From Chloroflexota bacterium (GTDB lineage Bacteria; Chloroflexota; Anaerolineae; CG2-30-64-16), in contig JAKPQT010000750.1 of the NCBI GenBank assembly GCA_029555885.1, positions 1 to 11,197 on the forward strand: a DNA stretch of 11,197 nucleotides, written 5' to 3'. How positions within the stretch are numbered: the first letter of the stretch is position 1; each line of letters starts with the position of its first letter. Position numbers and translations under genes: made by a program. This document shows positions 1 through 5,704 of the stretch, piece by piece. The notes under the pieces were generated by a model, which was given only the letters and a program-made list of their open reading frames with translations, searched no databases and was not told the DNA's origin.

Positions 1-930
1 GCCATCGCGGGCGATATGTTCAAGATCGATATCGACGTTTTCATGGTCAAGGTCAGCTATGAGCACAAGCCTTATCGGCGCTCCATCATGCAGACCTACG
101 GTGCGCGCGTGACGCCGAGCCCGTCGGATCGCACCAACGCGGGCCGCGCGATCCTGGCGCGCAAGCCCGATCACACCGGCAGCCTCGGCATCGCCATCTC
201 GGAAGCTGTGGAAGTAGCGGCGACAAGCGGCGGCAAGACGAAATACTCCCTCGGCTCAGTGCTCAACCATGTCCTGCTGCACCAGACTGTCATCGGCCAG
301 GAAGCGTTGGATGCGATGGAGGAAGTCGGGGAGTACCCGGATGTGGTCATCGGCTGCGTCGGCGGCGGCTCCAACTTTGCGGGCATCGCGTTCCCGTTTG
401 TCGAGCGGAACCTCACACAGGGCAAACAGACGCGTTTCATCGCAGTTGAGCCGGCCTCCTGGCCGACGCTGACCAAAGGCCCGTATGCCTATGACTACGG
501 CGATACCGCCGGGATGACGCCGCTGGTCAAGATGCACACCCTCGGCCATGATTTCGAGCCGGCCGCGATCCATGCAGGCGGGCTGCGTTATCACGGCATG
601 GCGCCCTTGCTCTCGCTGCTGGTCAACACGGGGCACATCACTGCGCGCGCGTATCATCAGAACACCTGCTTCGAGGCGGGCATTCTGTTCGCCCGCACCG
701 AAGCCACCCTGCCTGCGCCAGAGAGTACCCACGCCATCCGGGCCGCGATCGATGAGGCGCTGGATGCGAAGGCCAAGGGCGAGAAGCGGGTGATTCTGTT
801 CAACCTGTCGGGCCACGGTCACTTCGACATGGCGGCCTACGATGCGTATCTCGCGGGGCGGCTGCAGGACGGCGAGTTCTCCGACGCAGACCTGGCGAAA
901 TCGCTGGCGACCCTGCCCGTGATCGGTTGA
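1..930 (+). CDS. trpB: TrpB2-type tryptophan synthase beta chain, 3' part (5' end outside window)
   Basis: This is a PLP-dependent enzyme that condenses indole with serine to give tryptophan in the cytoplasm. The reading frame is open from the first base, so 309 C-terminal residues are visible out of roughly 420-450 usual for the family. The N-terminal part carrying the PLP-binding lysine lies off the window. The start of the visible part ([22 protein letters not shown]) and the following [10 protein letters not shown] are typical of the TrpB2 subgroup rather than TrpB1. The phosphate-binding loop GGGSN is encoded at 361-375. The C-terminal LSGHGHFD block, encoded at about 808-831, is the usual cofactor-pocket motif. 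No trpA is visible next to it. TrpB2 proteins are often encoded away from the trp operon and may act alone on free indole (family knowledge). The gene ends with TGA, followed at once by a repeat-rich spacer. Confidence is high for the family and moderate for the TrpB2 subgroup. Confidence 0.93.
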   Translation, partial: AIAGDMFKIDIDVFMVKVSYEHKPYRRSIMQTYGARVTPSPSDRTNAGRAILARKPDHTGSLGIAISEAVEVAATSGGKTKYSLGSVLNHVLLHQTVIGQEALDAMEEVGEYPDVVIGCVGGGSNFAGIAFPFVERNLTQGKQTRFIAVEPASWPTLTKGPYAYDYGDTAGMTPLVKMHTLGHDFEPAAIHAGGLRYHGMAPLLSLLVNTGHITARAYHQNTCFEAGILFARTEATLPAPESTHAIRAAIDEALDAKAKGEKRVILFNLSGHGHFDMAAYDAYLAGRLQDGEFSDADLAKSLATLPVIG

Positions 931-1058
931 CGGACGGTAGACGAAGGACGATAGACGAAGGACGATAGACGGAGACGAATGAGAGCGCGTCACCCTGCGG
1001 TTCCATTCCATCCCCCGCTACCCTTCGTCTTTCGTCCCTCGTCCTTCGTCCGTCTTTC
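931..1058. repeat. Facing arrays of a 7-bp repeat (GACGAAG/GACGATA) forming an imperfect inverted repeat
   Basis: Directly after the trpB stop, heptamers GACGAAG, GACGATA, GACGAAG and GACGATA follow one another at 940-967, with degenerate copies (GACGG, GACGAAT) up to about 980. At 1023-1050 the reverse-complement heptamers CTTCGTC, TTTCGTC, CCTCGTC and CTTCGTC follow one another. The two arrays can pair over about 25 bp with a few mismatches around a loop of about 55 nt. The layout looks like a family of dispersed intergenic heptamer repeats, not a gene. It may also act as a transcript end for trpB, since no other terminator is seen before the next promoter, but it has no U-tract of the classical type. 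Confidence 0.8.
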
Positions 1059-1086
1059 TTGACAAACCGGCGATTTCAGCGATAAT
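1059..1086 (+). promoter_or_regulatory. Sigma-70-type promoter of the 65-residue zinc-binding protein
   Basis: A perfect -35 box TTGACA (1059-1064) is separated by 16 bp from a -10 box GATAAT (1081-1086). Transcription would start near 1093 and give a leader of about 50 nt. It lies right next to the second repeat array and immediately upstream of the small gene, so it most likely makes a short monocistronic mRNA. Confidence 0.75.
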
Positions 1087-1103
1087 AGCCTGAGAAATGT
1101 CTT

Positions 1104-1121
1104 CGGCGCCCTGCGGTGCCG
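1104..1121 (+). other. Small hairpin in the 5' leader of the zinc-binding mini-protein
   Basis: CGGCGCC (1104-1110) pairs with GGTGCCG (1115-1121), with one G-U pair and a CTGC loop. It lies between the predicted transcription start and the ribosome binding site. It is too small to call a riboswitch, and its role is unknown. Confidence 0.4.
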
Positions 1122-1145
1122 TATGGTTCGTAAAAGGGGGATACG

Positions 1146-1343
1146 ATGGCTCAAGCAACTAAGATGGGTGCGGATACCGCAACCCTTGAGAAGCGCCGCA
1201 AGGCCTTGACCGGACACAAGTGCAACAAGTGTGGGCAGGATGTCAGCTTCGGTGACCTGATGATGGTCAAGGTCATGGAGATGGAAGGCAATCGCCCGCG
1301 CTCGCACCAGGTGATCTATCACCGCAAGTGCTACGCGATCTAG
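1146..1343 (+). CDS. 65-residue zinc-binding (CxxC...HxxC) mini-protein of unknown function
   Basis: I do not recognise a named family. The protein has a basic N-terminal helix (residues 12-25). A knuckle C26-N-K-C29 follows, and near the C-terminus is H59-R-K-C62. Together they make a plausible four-ligand C-x2-C...H-x2-C zinc site of the treble-clef/LIM-half type, separated by a hydrophobic, methionine-rich segment (residues 35-47). The start ATG is preceded by AAAAGGGGG at 1132-1140, a purine-rich ribosome binding site at suitable spacing. The gene has its own strong promoter and is followed 14 bp after its stop by a perfect hairpin, so it appears to be transcribed alone and probably at a high level. 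A small soluble nucleic-acid or protein-binding role is possible but is only inference. Reality of the gene: likely, because the signals around it are all present. Confidence 0.8.
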   Translation: MAQATKMGADTATLEKRRKALTGHKCNKCGQDVSFGDLMMVKVMEMEGNRPRSHQVIYHRKCYAI

Positions 1344-1357
1344 TTGTTCGTTAAGTG

Positions 1358-1380
1358 AAGACGGCCCACCGGGCCGTCTT
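1358..1380. terminator. Perfect 10-bp hairpin terminator after the mini-protein gene
   Basis: AAGACGGCCC (1358-1367), loop ACC, GGGCCGTCTT (1371-1380), followed by TGCGTTT. The stem is perfect and GC-rich with A/T ends, so it can act on both strands. The + strand use for the mini-protein gene is the clearest. Confidence 0.85.
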
Positions 1381-1400
1381 TGCGTTTAAAGTGCCTTTGT

Positions 1401-1425
1401 CGAGACGGCCCACCGGGTCGTCTCG
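1401..1425. terminator. Second hairpin with the same core, before the M50-like gene end
   Basis: CGAGACGGCCC (1401-1411), loop ACC, GGGTCGTCTCG (1415-1425), followed on the + strand by ATGTTTT. It repeats the core and loop of the hairpin 20 bp upstream (GACGGCCCACCGGG followed by C or T, then CGTCT). It lies 5 bp beyond the stop codon of the leftward gene. The pair thus forms a two-hairpin insulator between converging genes. On the minus strand one base pair of this stem is a mismatch. Confidence 0.75.
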
Positions 1426-1430
1426 ATGTT

Positions 1431-2183
1431 TTAGGCGCGGCGTCCGCGCTGCACCTGGATAATCACCACCTCGATAAACAAGAGGAACGCGGCAATCAGC
1501 ACGTTCACCGCCACGGTGAAGGCGAAACCCAGCGTGAGGATTTGCAGCGCACCCGCCACGCGGTCGCGCAGCGCGTCCGCGAGGAGGGGCAGTCCGCCCA
1601 GCAGCCAGGCCAACAGCAACGCGCCTGCGATGTAGACGGCCGCAACGAGCCACGGCTGGCGGTCGGCGGCGCTTGGCGTCATCGCATTGCTGACCACGAA
1701 GATGACATAAGCCCAGACCCAGAAGTCGGGTGCCAGCCAGATGCCGTCGAGCTGCCGCGCGACACCGGTCCACCCGGCCCGGGTCCACTCCTGGCCCAGG
1801 GTCGCCACATCGAACACCTGGAAGCTCACGAGCAGCAGGACCAGTGTGCCCGCGATGAACGGCGCAAGGCCGACCAGGCTGTCGCGCATCGGGCCGCCGC
1901 TGCTCACCGTGACGGACCCCAGCTCGATGGCATTCCGCCGCACCTTCGGTCCGAGGGAAAACTTGCCCACCTTCAACCCCAGCACGGCAGCCGTGATGTA
2001 GTGGCTCAATTCGTGCAGGACGATGCCCGGAAACATCACCAGGTAGTAGAGCATGATCGTGACTGCGCCGCTGCCCGTCACGCGCAGGCCGATAATCTGC
2101 ACCTGCCGGTTGAGCCACCGGCTCAACGCCAGCAGCAGGACCAGGGTGAGGGCGAAGGTCAGGAGTGGGGGGAGGAGGGACAT
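1431..2183 (-). CDS. M50-type integral membrane metalloprotease-like protein
   Basis: A 250-residue hydrophobic protein with about six transmembrane stretches: roughly residues 4-20, 39-56, 105-122, 153-166, 178-200 and 215-242. The second ends in FPGIVLHELSH, so HExxH (H57, E58, H61) lies at a membrane boundary, as in site-2 proteases. The third zinc ligand of M50 enzymes normally comes from an NPDG-like motif. Here the best match is N166-A-M-T-P170 followed by D174-R175, a divergent version. The protein has no PDZ or CBS domain, so it is a minimal form, and its substrate cannot be guessed. It lies downstream of tpiA and in the same direction, 64 bp away, with a repeat-derived inverted sequence in the gap. 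No Shine-Dalgarno is visible before this ATG because the repeat directly abuts it. The double hairpin beyond the stop ends the transcript. Confidence is high that it is a gene and fair for M50. Confidence 0.85.
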   Translation of the reverse strand: MSLLPPLLTFALTLVLLLALSRWLNRQVQIIGLRVTGSGAVTIMLYYLVMFPGIVLHELSHYITAAVLGLKVGKFSLGPKVRRNAIELGSVTVSSGGPMRDSLVGLAPFIAGTLVLLLVSFQVFDVATLGQEWTRAGWTGVARQLDGIWLAPDFWVWAYVIFVVSNAMTPSAADRQPWLVAAVYIAGALLLAWLLGGLPLLADALRDRVAGALQILTLGFAFTVAVNVLIAAFLLFIEVVIIQVQRGRRA

Positions 2184-2244
2184 GGAATTGGGAATTAGAA
2201 ATTAGGAATTAGGATTTGAATAATCCTAATTCCTAACTCTTAAT
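2184..2244. repeat. AT-rich GGAATTA heptamer repeats with a perfect 15-bp inverted repeat
   Basis: Reading rightwards, heptamers GGAATTG, GGAATTA, GAAATTA and GGAATTA run from 2184 to 2211. The array then turns round: TTAGGAATTAGGATT (2202-2216), loop TGAAT, AATCCTAATTCCTAA (2222-2236) is a perfect 15-bp inverted repeat. Pairing continues imperfectly to about 24 bp. It is much richer in A+T than anything around it. It sits between tpiA and the M50-like gene and replaces the expected ribosome binding site of the latter. It may be a mobile or slippage-made repeat, and it could weaken or end the tpiA transcript. Confidence 0.85.
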
Positions 2245-2247
2245 TTT

Positions 2248-3009
2248 TCATTGGCCGGAGGTGATGCGGATCATCGCGGTGAACGCGTCGGTCTTGAGGC
2301 TGGCACCGCCGATGAGCGCGCCGTCGATGTCGGGCATGGCCATCAGTTCACCGATGTTCTTCTCGTTGGCGCTGCCGCCGTACTGGATGCGGATGGCCTC
2401 CGCGACCTCTTTGCCGTACACCCCGGCCAGCGTGCCGCGCACGACCTCACCGCAGACCCGGTTCGCCACCTCTTTGGTGGCCGTCTTGCCGGTGCCGATG
2501 GCCCAGATGGGCTCATAGGCCACGACGACGCGCGGCGCATCTTCCGCGCTGATGCCCTCGAAGGCCGCGCGCACCTGGCTGCTGACCAGCGTGTCGGTGA
2601 CGCCAGCCTCGTTCTGGGCCAGGTCCTCGCCCACGCAGACAATGGGCGTCAGCCCGTGCGCCAGGGCCGCCTTGAGCTTCTTGTTGACGGACTCGTCCGT
2701 CTCACCGAAATACTGCCGGCGCTCGGAATGGCCGATGATGACATAGCCGGCGAGGCCCTGGAGCATCGCGGCCGACACCTCGCCGGTATACGCGCCGCTC
2801 TCGGCCCAGTGGATGTTCTGCGCACCGATGCCGATGCGCGTGCCCTGCAGCGCGTCTGCCACGCCGGGCAGGCTGACAAATGGCGGGCAGACCACAATCT
2901 CTACGCCCTCATAGTCCGCGACCAGGGGGACCAGGGTCCGGACGAACTCCACAGCCTCCGCCGGTGTCTTGTTCATCTTCCAGTTGCCGGCCAGGATCGG
3001 TTTCCGCAT
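2248..3009 (-). CDS. tpiA: Triose-phosphate isomerase
   Basis: TpiA interconverts dihydroxyacetone phosphate and glyceraldehyde 3-phosphate in glycolysis and gluconeogenesis. It is a cytoplasmic homodimeric TIM barrel. At 253 residues it has the standard length. All hallmarks are present: N9-W-K11-M-N near the start, the catalytic H94 in GHSERR, the catalytic base E166 in [11 protein letters not shown] (followed by flexible loop 6), and the phosphate-binding YGGS at 210-213. The ATG begins only 2 bp after the stop of the zinc-ribbon-like gene upstream, implying translational coupling in one leftward operon. The other triose-phosphate enzymes, gap and pgk, lie about 2.7-5 kb to the right in a separate unit of the same orientation. 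Confidence 0.98.
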   Translation of the reverse strand: MRKPILAGNWKMNKTPAEAVEFVRTLVPLVADYEGVEIVVCPPFVSLPGVADALQGTRIGIGAQNIHWAESGAYTGEVSAAMLQGLAGYVIIGHSERRQYFGETDESVNKKLKAALAHGLTPIVCVGEDLAQNEAGVTDTLVSSQVRAAFEGISAEDAPRVVVAYEPIWAIGTGKTATKEVANRVCGEVVRGTLAGVYGKEVAEAIRIQYGGSANEKNIGELMAMPDIDGALIGGASLKTDAFTAMIRITSGQ

Positions 3010-3011
3010 GT

Positions 3012-3458
3012 TTATGCCTCTTTCGCGTGGGTAGTGTCATCGTCAGGCGCGGCTGCTTCTGCCTCTGCGGCCTCAGCCGCCGCCTGCTGTGCGGCTAACA
3101 GCGCCGCGTATTCTTCAGCAGTAATGAGTGAGCCGCCGGTCGCCTCAGCGCTCAGAACGTTCTTCTTCTGCCGGTCGAACTGCAGCGTCACCTCGACGGT
3201 CTGGAAGCAGTAGTTTTTGCCGCTCCCGCTGAGGGTCTTGCGCACGACCCAGGTGTCATCTTCCTCCTGGCTTGGCTCGTTCATCATGTTGACCCGGCCG
3301 AGCAGCGGCTCACCGCAGCGCCGGCATTTGGCATAGATAAGGTGCGTGTTGGCATCTTCGCCGCCGAAGCTACTGCCGCCGCCTGCTCCGCCGCGCCCGC
3401 CACCGCGCGGCTTGCTCGCGCCGCCGAGCATCCCACGTAATCTGTCCAGAAAGCTCAT
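3012..3458 (-). CDS. Gly-rich linker / zinc-ribbon-like protein of unknown function
   Basis: A 148-residue soluble protein in distinct segments. A short amphipathic start ([13 protein letters not shown]) comes first. A Gly/Arg/Ser-rich, probably disordered linker covers about residues 14-33. A compact core follows at about 38-115 with C45-R-R-C48 and a further C84. The last segment is an Ala/Glu-rich helix (about 114-138) that could form a coiled coil, ending in an acidic tail. The core ([17 protein letters not shown], then [11 protein letters not shown], then [13 protein letters not shown]) resembles conserved hypothetical proteins I associate with Chloroflexota genomes, but I know no function. 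Only three cysteines are seen, so a full four-cysteine ribbon is not proven. The ATG has an AGGAGG at 3463-3468. The gene lies 18 bp after the class V enzyme and 2 bp before tpiA, so all three are probably co-translated. Confidence 0.85.
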   Translation of the reverse strand: MSFLDRLRGMLGGASKPRGGGRGGAGGGSSFGGEDANTHLIYAKCRRCGEPLLGRVNMMNEPSQEEDDTWVVRKTLSGSGKNYCFQTVEVTLQFDRQKKNVLSAEATGGSLITAEEYAALLAAQQAAAEAAEAEAAAPDDDTTHAKEA

Positions 3459-3476
3459 CTGGCCTCCTCTGGAGCC

Positions 3477-4937
3477 CTAAATCTTGAAGCAGCCGCTCCA
3501 ATCGGGATGAAACGCGGTCTCGTGGAACGCGCCGCTGGCCGGGTCCTGCACATAGTTGCCCATGATTTCCCCGCGGGCAATCTTGCGCAGCGCGGCGGCC
3601 AGCCAATCGACTTCTTCCTCGGTATTGTAGCACCCGAAGCTGAGCCGCACTAATCCCGGCAGATGCGCTCGGAAGCCCGCCACGACCTGCTTGCGCCAGC
3701 TCCATGCGACCGGGTCGGGGATGTCGAGCAGGTGCAGCACATAGGGATGCGCGCAGAAGCAGCCGTTGCGCACGCCGATGCCGTATTCCGCGCCCAGGAT
3801 CGCGGCGAGCAGGTAATGTGAGACGCCGCGCAGGTTGAACGGGATCACGCCCAGGCGCTCGGCGGCCCGTGCCGGGTCGGCGTCACCGTAAATCTCCACG
3901 CCCTCAATCTGGCTCAGTTCACGCAGCGCGTAGGCTGTCAGCCGGGCTTCGTGCTCCGCGAGCCGGTCCATGCCGATCTCAGTCAGTGCCTTGCACGCGG
4001 CGGCCATGGCGACCGCGCCGACCACGTTGGGGCTGCCGGCTTCGTCACGGTCCGGCGGGCCGGCCCAGTAGACATCGTCCTCGGTGACGATTTCCACGGT
4101 TCCGCCGCCGGTGTAGTCGGGTGTGCCGTGCGCAAAGACGGCGCGTGGTCCAATGAGCACGCCGGCGCCGAAGGGCGCATACATCTTGTGGCCCGAAGCG
4201 ACCAGGAAGTCAAGATGACCGGGGTCAGCCGCGGGCCGCATGTCGATGGCCCGGTGCGGCGCGAGTTGAGCTGCGTCCACCAGGATGCGCGCACGGTTGG
4301 CGTGGGCCAGCTCGGCCAGCTCGTGAATCGGGTTGATGAAGCCGGTGACGTTGGAGGCGCCGCTGATCGCCAGGAGCCTGACGCGGCCTGCGTGCTCCGC
4401 AAACTTGCGCTGTACGTCCGCCATGTCGAGCGAGCCGTCCGGCGCGAGGCCGATGTGGACGGTCTGCGCCTGCTCGCGCCACGGCAGGTCGTTGGAGTGA
4501 TGCTCCATCAGCGAGACCAGCACCACGTCGTCGCGCGTCAGTCCGATGCGTCGGGCGGCCTTGTTGAGGGCCTCGGTGCTGTTCTTGCCGAAGATGACCA
4601 CCTGGTCGGCGGGGTCTGCACCGAAGAACTGGCCGACGATTGCGCGCGCCTGGTCGTAGGCCTGGCTGGAAATCTCCGACTTGAAGCCCTTGCCGCGGTG
4701 GATGCTGGAGTACCAGGGCATGAACAGGTCGATGGTCTCCATCACATCCCACAGCACCGGGGCGGTGGCCGCGTTGTCGAAGTTGACATAGGGCCGCCGC
4801 GCGCCGTTGAGCAGCGGTACTTTGACATCGACGCCAACTACGCGCTGGCGGATATCCTCGATGGGGAAGGCGTGAGCCGGTTTCTGCCGTTTCTGTGATG
4901 TCATAGGGTCTTTCGTGGGTATCGCGACTGTATGCAT
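3477..4937 (-). CDS. Class V aminotransferase / group II cysteine desulfurase-like enzyme
   Basis: A PLP enzyme of fold type I, 486 residues. Matches to the SufS/CsdA type include FDNAATAP (53-60), SSIHRGKG (77-84), MEHHSNDLPW (144-153), the PLP-holding D221 in LVDAAQ, and the Schiff-base lysine K251 in SGHKMYAPFGAGVL. A catalytic-cysteine-like loop GVRNGCFCAHPY carries C393 and C395. It could thus strip sulfur from cysteine to give alanine. However, the loop differs from textbook SufS and no Fe-S assembly genes are next to it, so substrate and role are unproven. A tail of about 25 residues ending SGCFKI is extra to the usual fold. I chose the start at 4937 because AGGAGGT (4942-4948) lies 5 bp upstream. 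An in-frame ATG at 4904, preceded by GAAAGACCC, is a weaker option. The frame stays open upstream to 5189 but without family-like sequence. It is the first gene of the leftward operon. Confidence 0.88.
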   Translation of the reverse strand: MHTVAIPTKDPMTSQKRQKPAHAFPIEDIRQRVVGVDVKVPLLNGARRPYVNFDNAATAPVLWDVMETIDLFMPWYSSIHRGKGFKSEISSQAYDQARAIVGQFFGADPADQVVIFGKNSTEALNKAARRIGLTRDDVVLVSLMEHHSNDLPWREQAQTVHIGLAPDGSLDMADVQRKFAEHAGRVRLLAISGASNVTGFINPIHELAELAHANRARILVDAAQLAPHRAIDMRPAADPGHLDFLVASGHKMYAPFGAGVLIGPRAVFAHGTPDYTGGGTVEIVTEDDVYWAGPPDRDEAGSPNVVGAVAMAAACKALTEIGMDRLAEHEARLTAYALRELSQIEGVEIYGDADPARAAERLGVIPFNLRGVSHYLLAAILGAEYGIGVRNGCFCAHPYVLHLLDIPDPVAWSWRKQVVAGFRAHLPGLVRLSFGCYNTEEEVDWLAAALRKIARGEIMGNYVQDPASGAFHETAFHPDWSGCFKI

Positions 4938-5187
4938 GGCTACCTCCTGGGCAACGCTGCCGTGGGTGGGTGTCTGCTGGGTTGCAGATCGGACTCGCTG
5001 CCATGCAGGAAGCCCGTTGATACAAAACACAACGGTGATAGGGTAACAAATGGTTGGTTGTTTGACCATGACGCGGCGCATGTTGAGGCGGATGCTGCGG
5101 GGTCCGCAACCCTGAGGGATGCAGGTGCGTATTAGGTGGTGTACCATTCCAGTGTGTTGCCGCTCATGCGGCAGAAGGGACGTCAGC
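4938..5187. promoter_or_regulatory. Divergent intergenic region (class V enzyme / small membrane protein)
   Basis: A 250-bp spacer with no convincing gene. It must hold promoters in both directions, but neither is clear. The best leftward candidate is TTGTTA (5049-5044) with an 18-bp spacer to TTGTAT (5025-5020), a weak match. It would give a leader of about 75 nt. For the rightward gene I find no acceptable -35/-10 pair. A small dyad TGCGG-GGT-CCGCA at 5095-5107 is present. No riboswitch was recognised. Confidence 0.35.
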
Positions 5188-5634
5188 ATGTCTGCTCAAA
5201 TGCCGGTCGGTCCTGATTCGCCATCCGACATCGAACCGCGCGAGGACTTGGACACGCGCGCCGCGCGCCGTGCGGCTCGGCGCGCGCGGCGCACCGAAGG
5301 CGGCCCCGCCTGGCTCGGCGGCGCGCTGCTCATCGCCCTGGGCCTCATCTTCATGGCGCAGAACCTGGGGGCTCTTACCTTCAGGAACTGGTGGGCGCTG
5401 TTCATCTTCATCCCCGCGGTTGCATCGTTCGGTGCGGCGTGGGATCGCTACCGGGATGCCGGCGGGCAGGTCAATTCGGATGTCCTGAGCTCGCTGGTCG
5501 GCGGCCTGATTTTCAGCTTCGTCGCCATTGTGCTGCTGTTCGACATCAACCTGGGGATCAACTGGGTGATGTTGTGGCCGGTGCTGCTGATTCTCGGCGG
5601 TGCAGCGATGCTGCTGAAGGTGTTCTGGCGGTAG
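5188..5634 (+). CDS. Small four-helix membrane protein, LiaF/DUF5668-like
   Basis: A 148-residue protein. Its first 38 residues are hydrophilic: an acidic patch (about 14-22) is followed by an Arg/Ala-rich patch (24-35), probably on the cytoplasmic side. Four predicted membrane helices follow at about 42-58, 67-84, 100-120 and 124-143. The pattern of GGALLIALGLIFMAQNLG, then NWWALFIFIPA, then WPVLLILGGAAMLL resembles the transmembrane part of LiaI/LiaF and DUF5668 proteins, some of which take part in cell-envelope stress sensing. That role is not shown here, because no LiaRS-like two-component system lies nearby. The start ATG at 5188 has GAAGGGA at 5174-5180. The frame is open further upstream to 5119, but that part lacks such a site. 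The gene converges with pgk, and a strong hairpin separates them. Confidence 0.85.
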   Translation: MSAQMPVGPDSPSDIEPREDLDTRAARRAARRARRTEGGPAWLGGALLIALGLIFMAQNLGALTFRNWWALFIFIPAVASFGAAWDRYRDAGGQVNSDVLSSLVGGLIFSFVAIVLLFDINLGINWVMLWPVLLILGGAAMLLKVFWR

Positions 5635-5648
5635 GTCCAGGGTTAAAT

Positions 5649-5690
5649 ATGACCGGCACGCTGGCCCCGAGGCGCCAGCGTGCCGGTCAT
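5649..5690. terminator. Perfect 17-bp bidirectional hairpin between converging genes
   Basis: ATGACCGGCACGCTGGC (5649-5665) and its exact complement (5674-5690) enclose an 8-nt loop. It lies 14 bp after the membrane-protein stop and 14 bp after the pgk stop on the other strand. T-rich sequence follows on each side but no long U-run. It is very likely the shared transcription terminator. Confidence 0.9.
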
Positions 5691-5704
5691 TTAGTTATAA
5701 TGCG

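Noticed and set aside
940..1050. CRISPR-like array
   Set aside because: The units are only 7 bp, directly abutting, with no spacers of constant length.
4902..4904. Alternative start of the class V enzyme at an internal ATG
   Set aside because: Its upstream GAAAGACCC resembles the pgk leader, but it is a much poorer ribosome site than the one at 4942-4948. Kept only as a second option.
5062..5067. TTGACC as a -35 box for the small membrane protein gene
   Set aside because: No acceptable -10 sequence lies 16-18 bp downstream.
4938..5187. Riboswitch or leader-RNA element
   Set aside because: Only short dyads are present, and no known riboswitch core was recognised on either strand.
4938..5189. 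The class V enzyme frame stays open for 84 more codons upstream
   Set aside because: That part has no family-like sequence and overlaps the divergent gene's control region, and a strong AGGAGGT lies right before the ATG at 4937.
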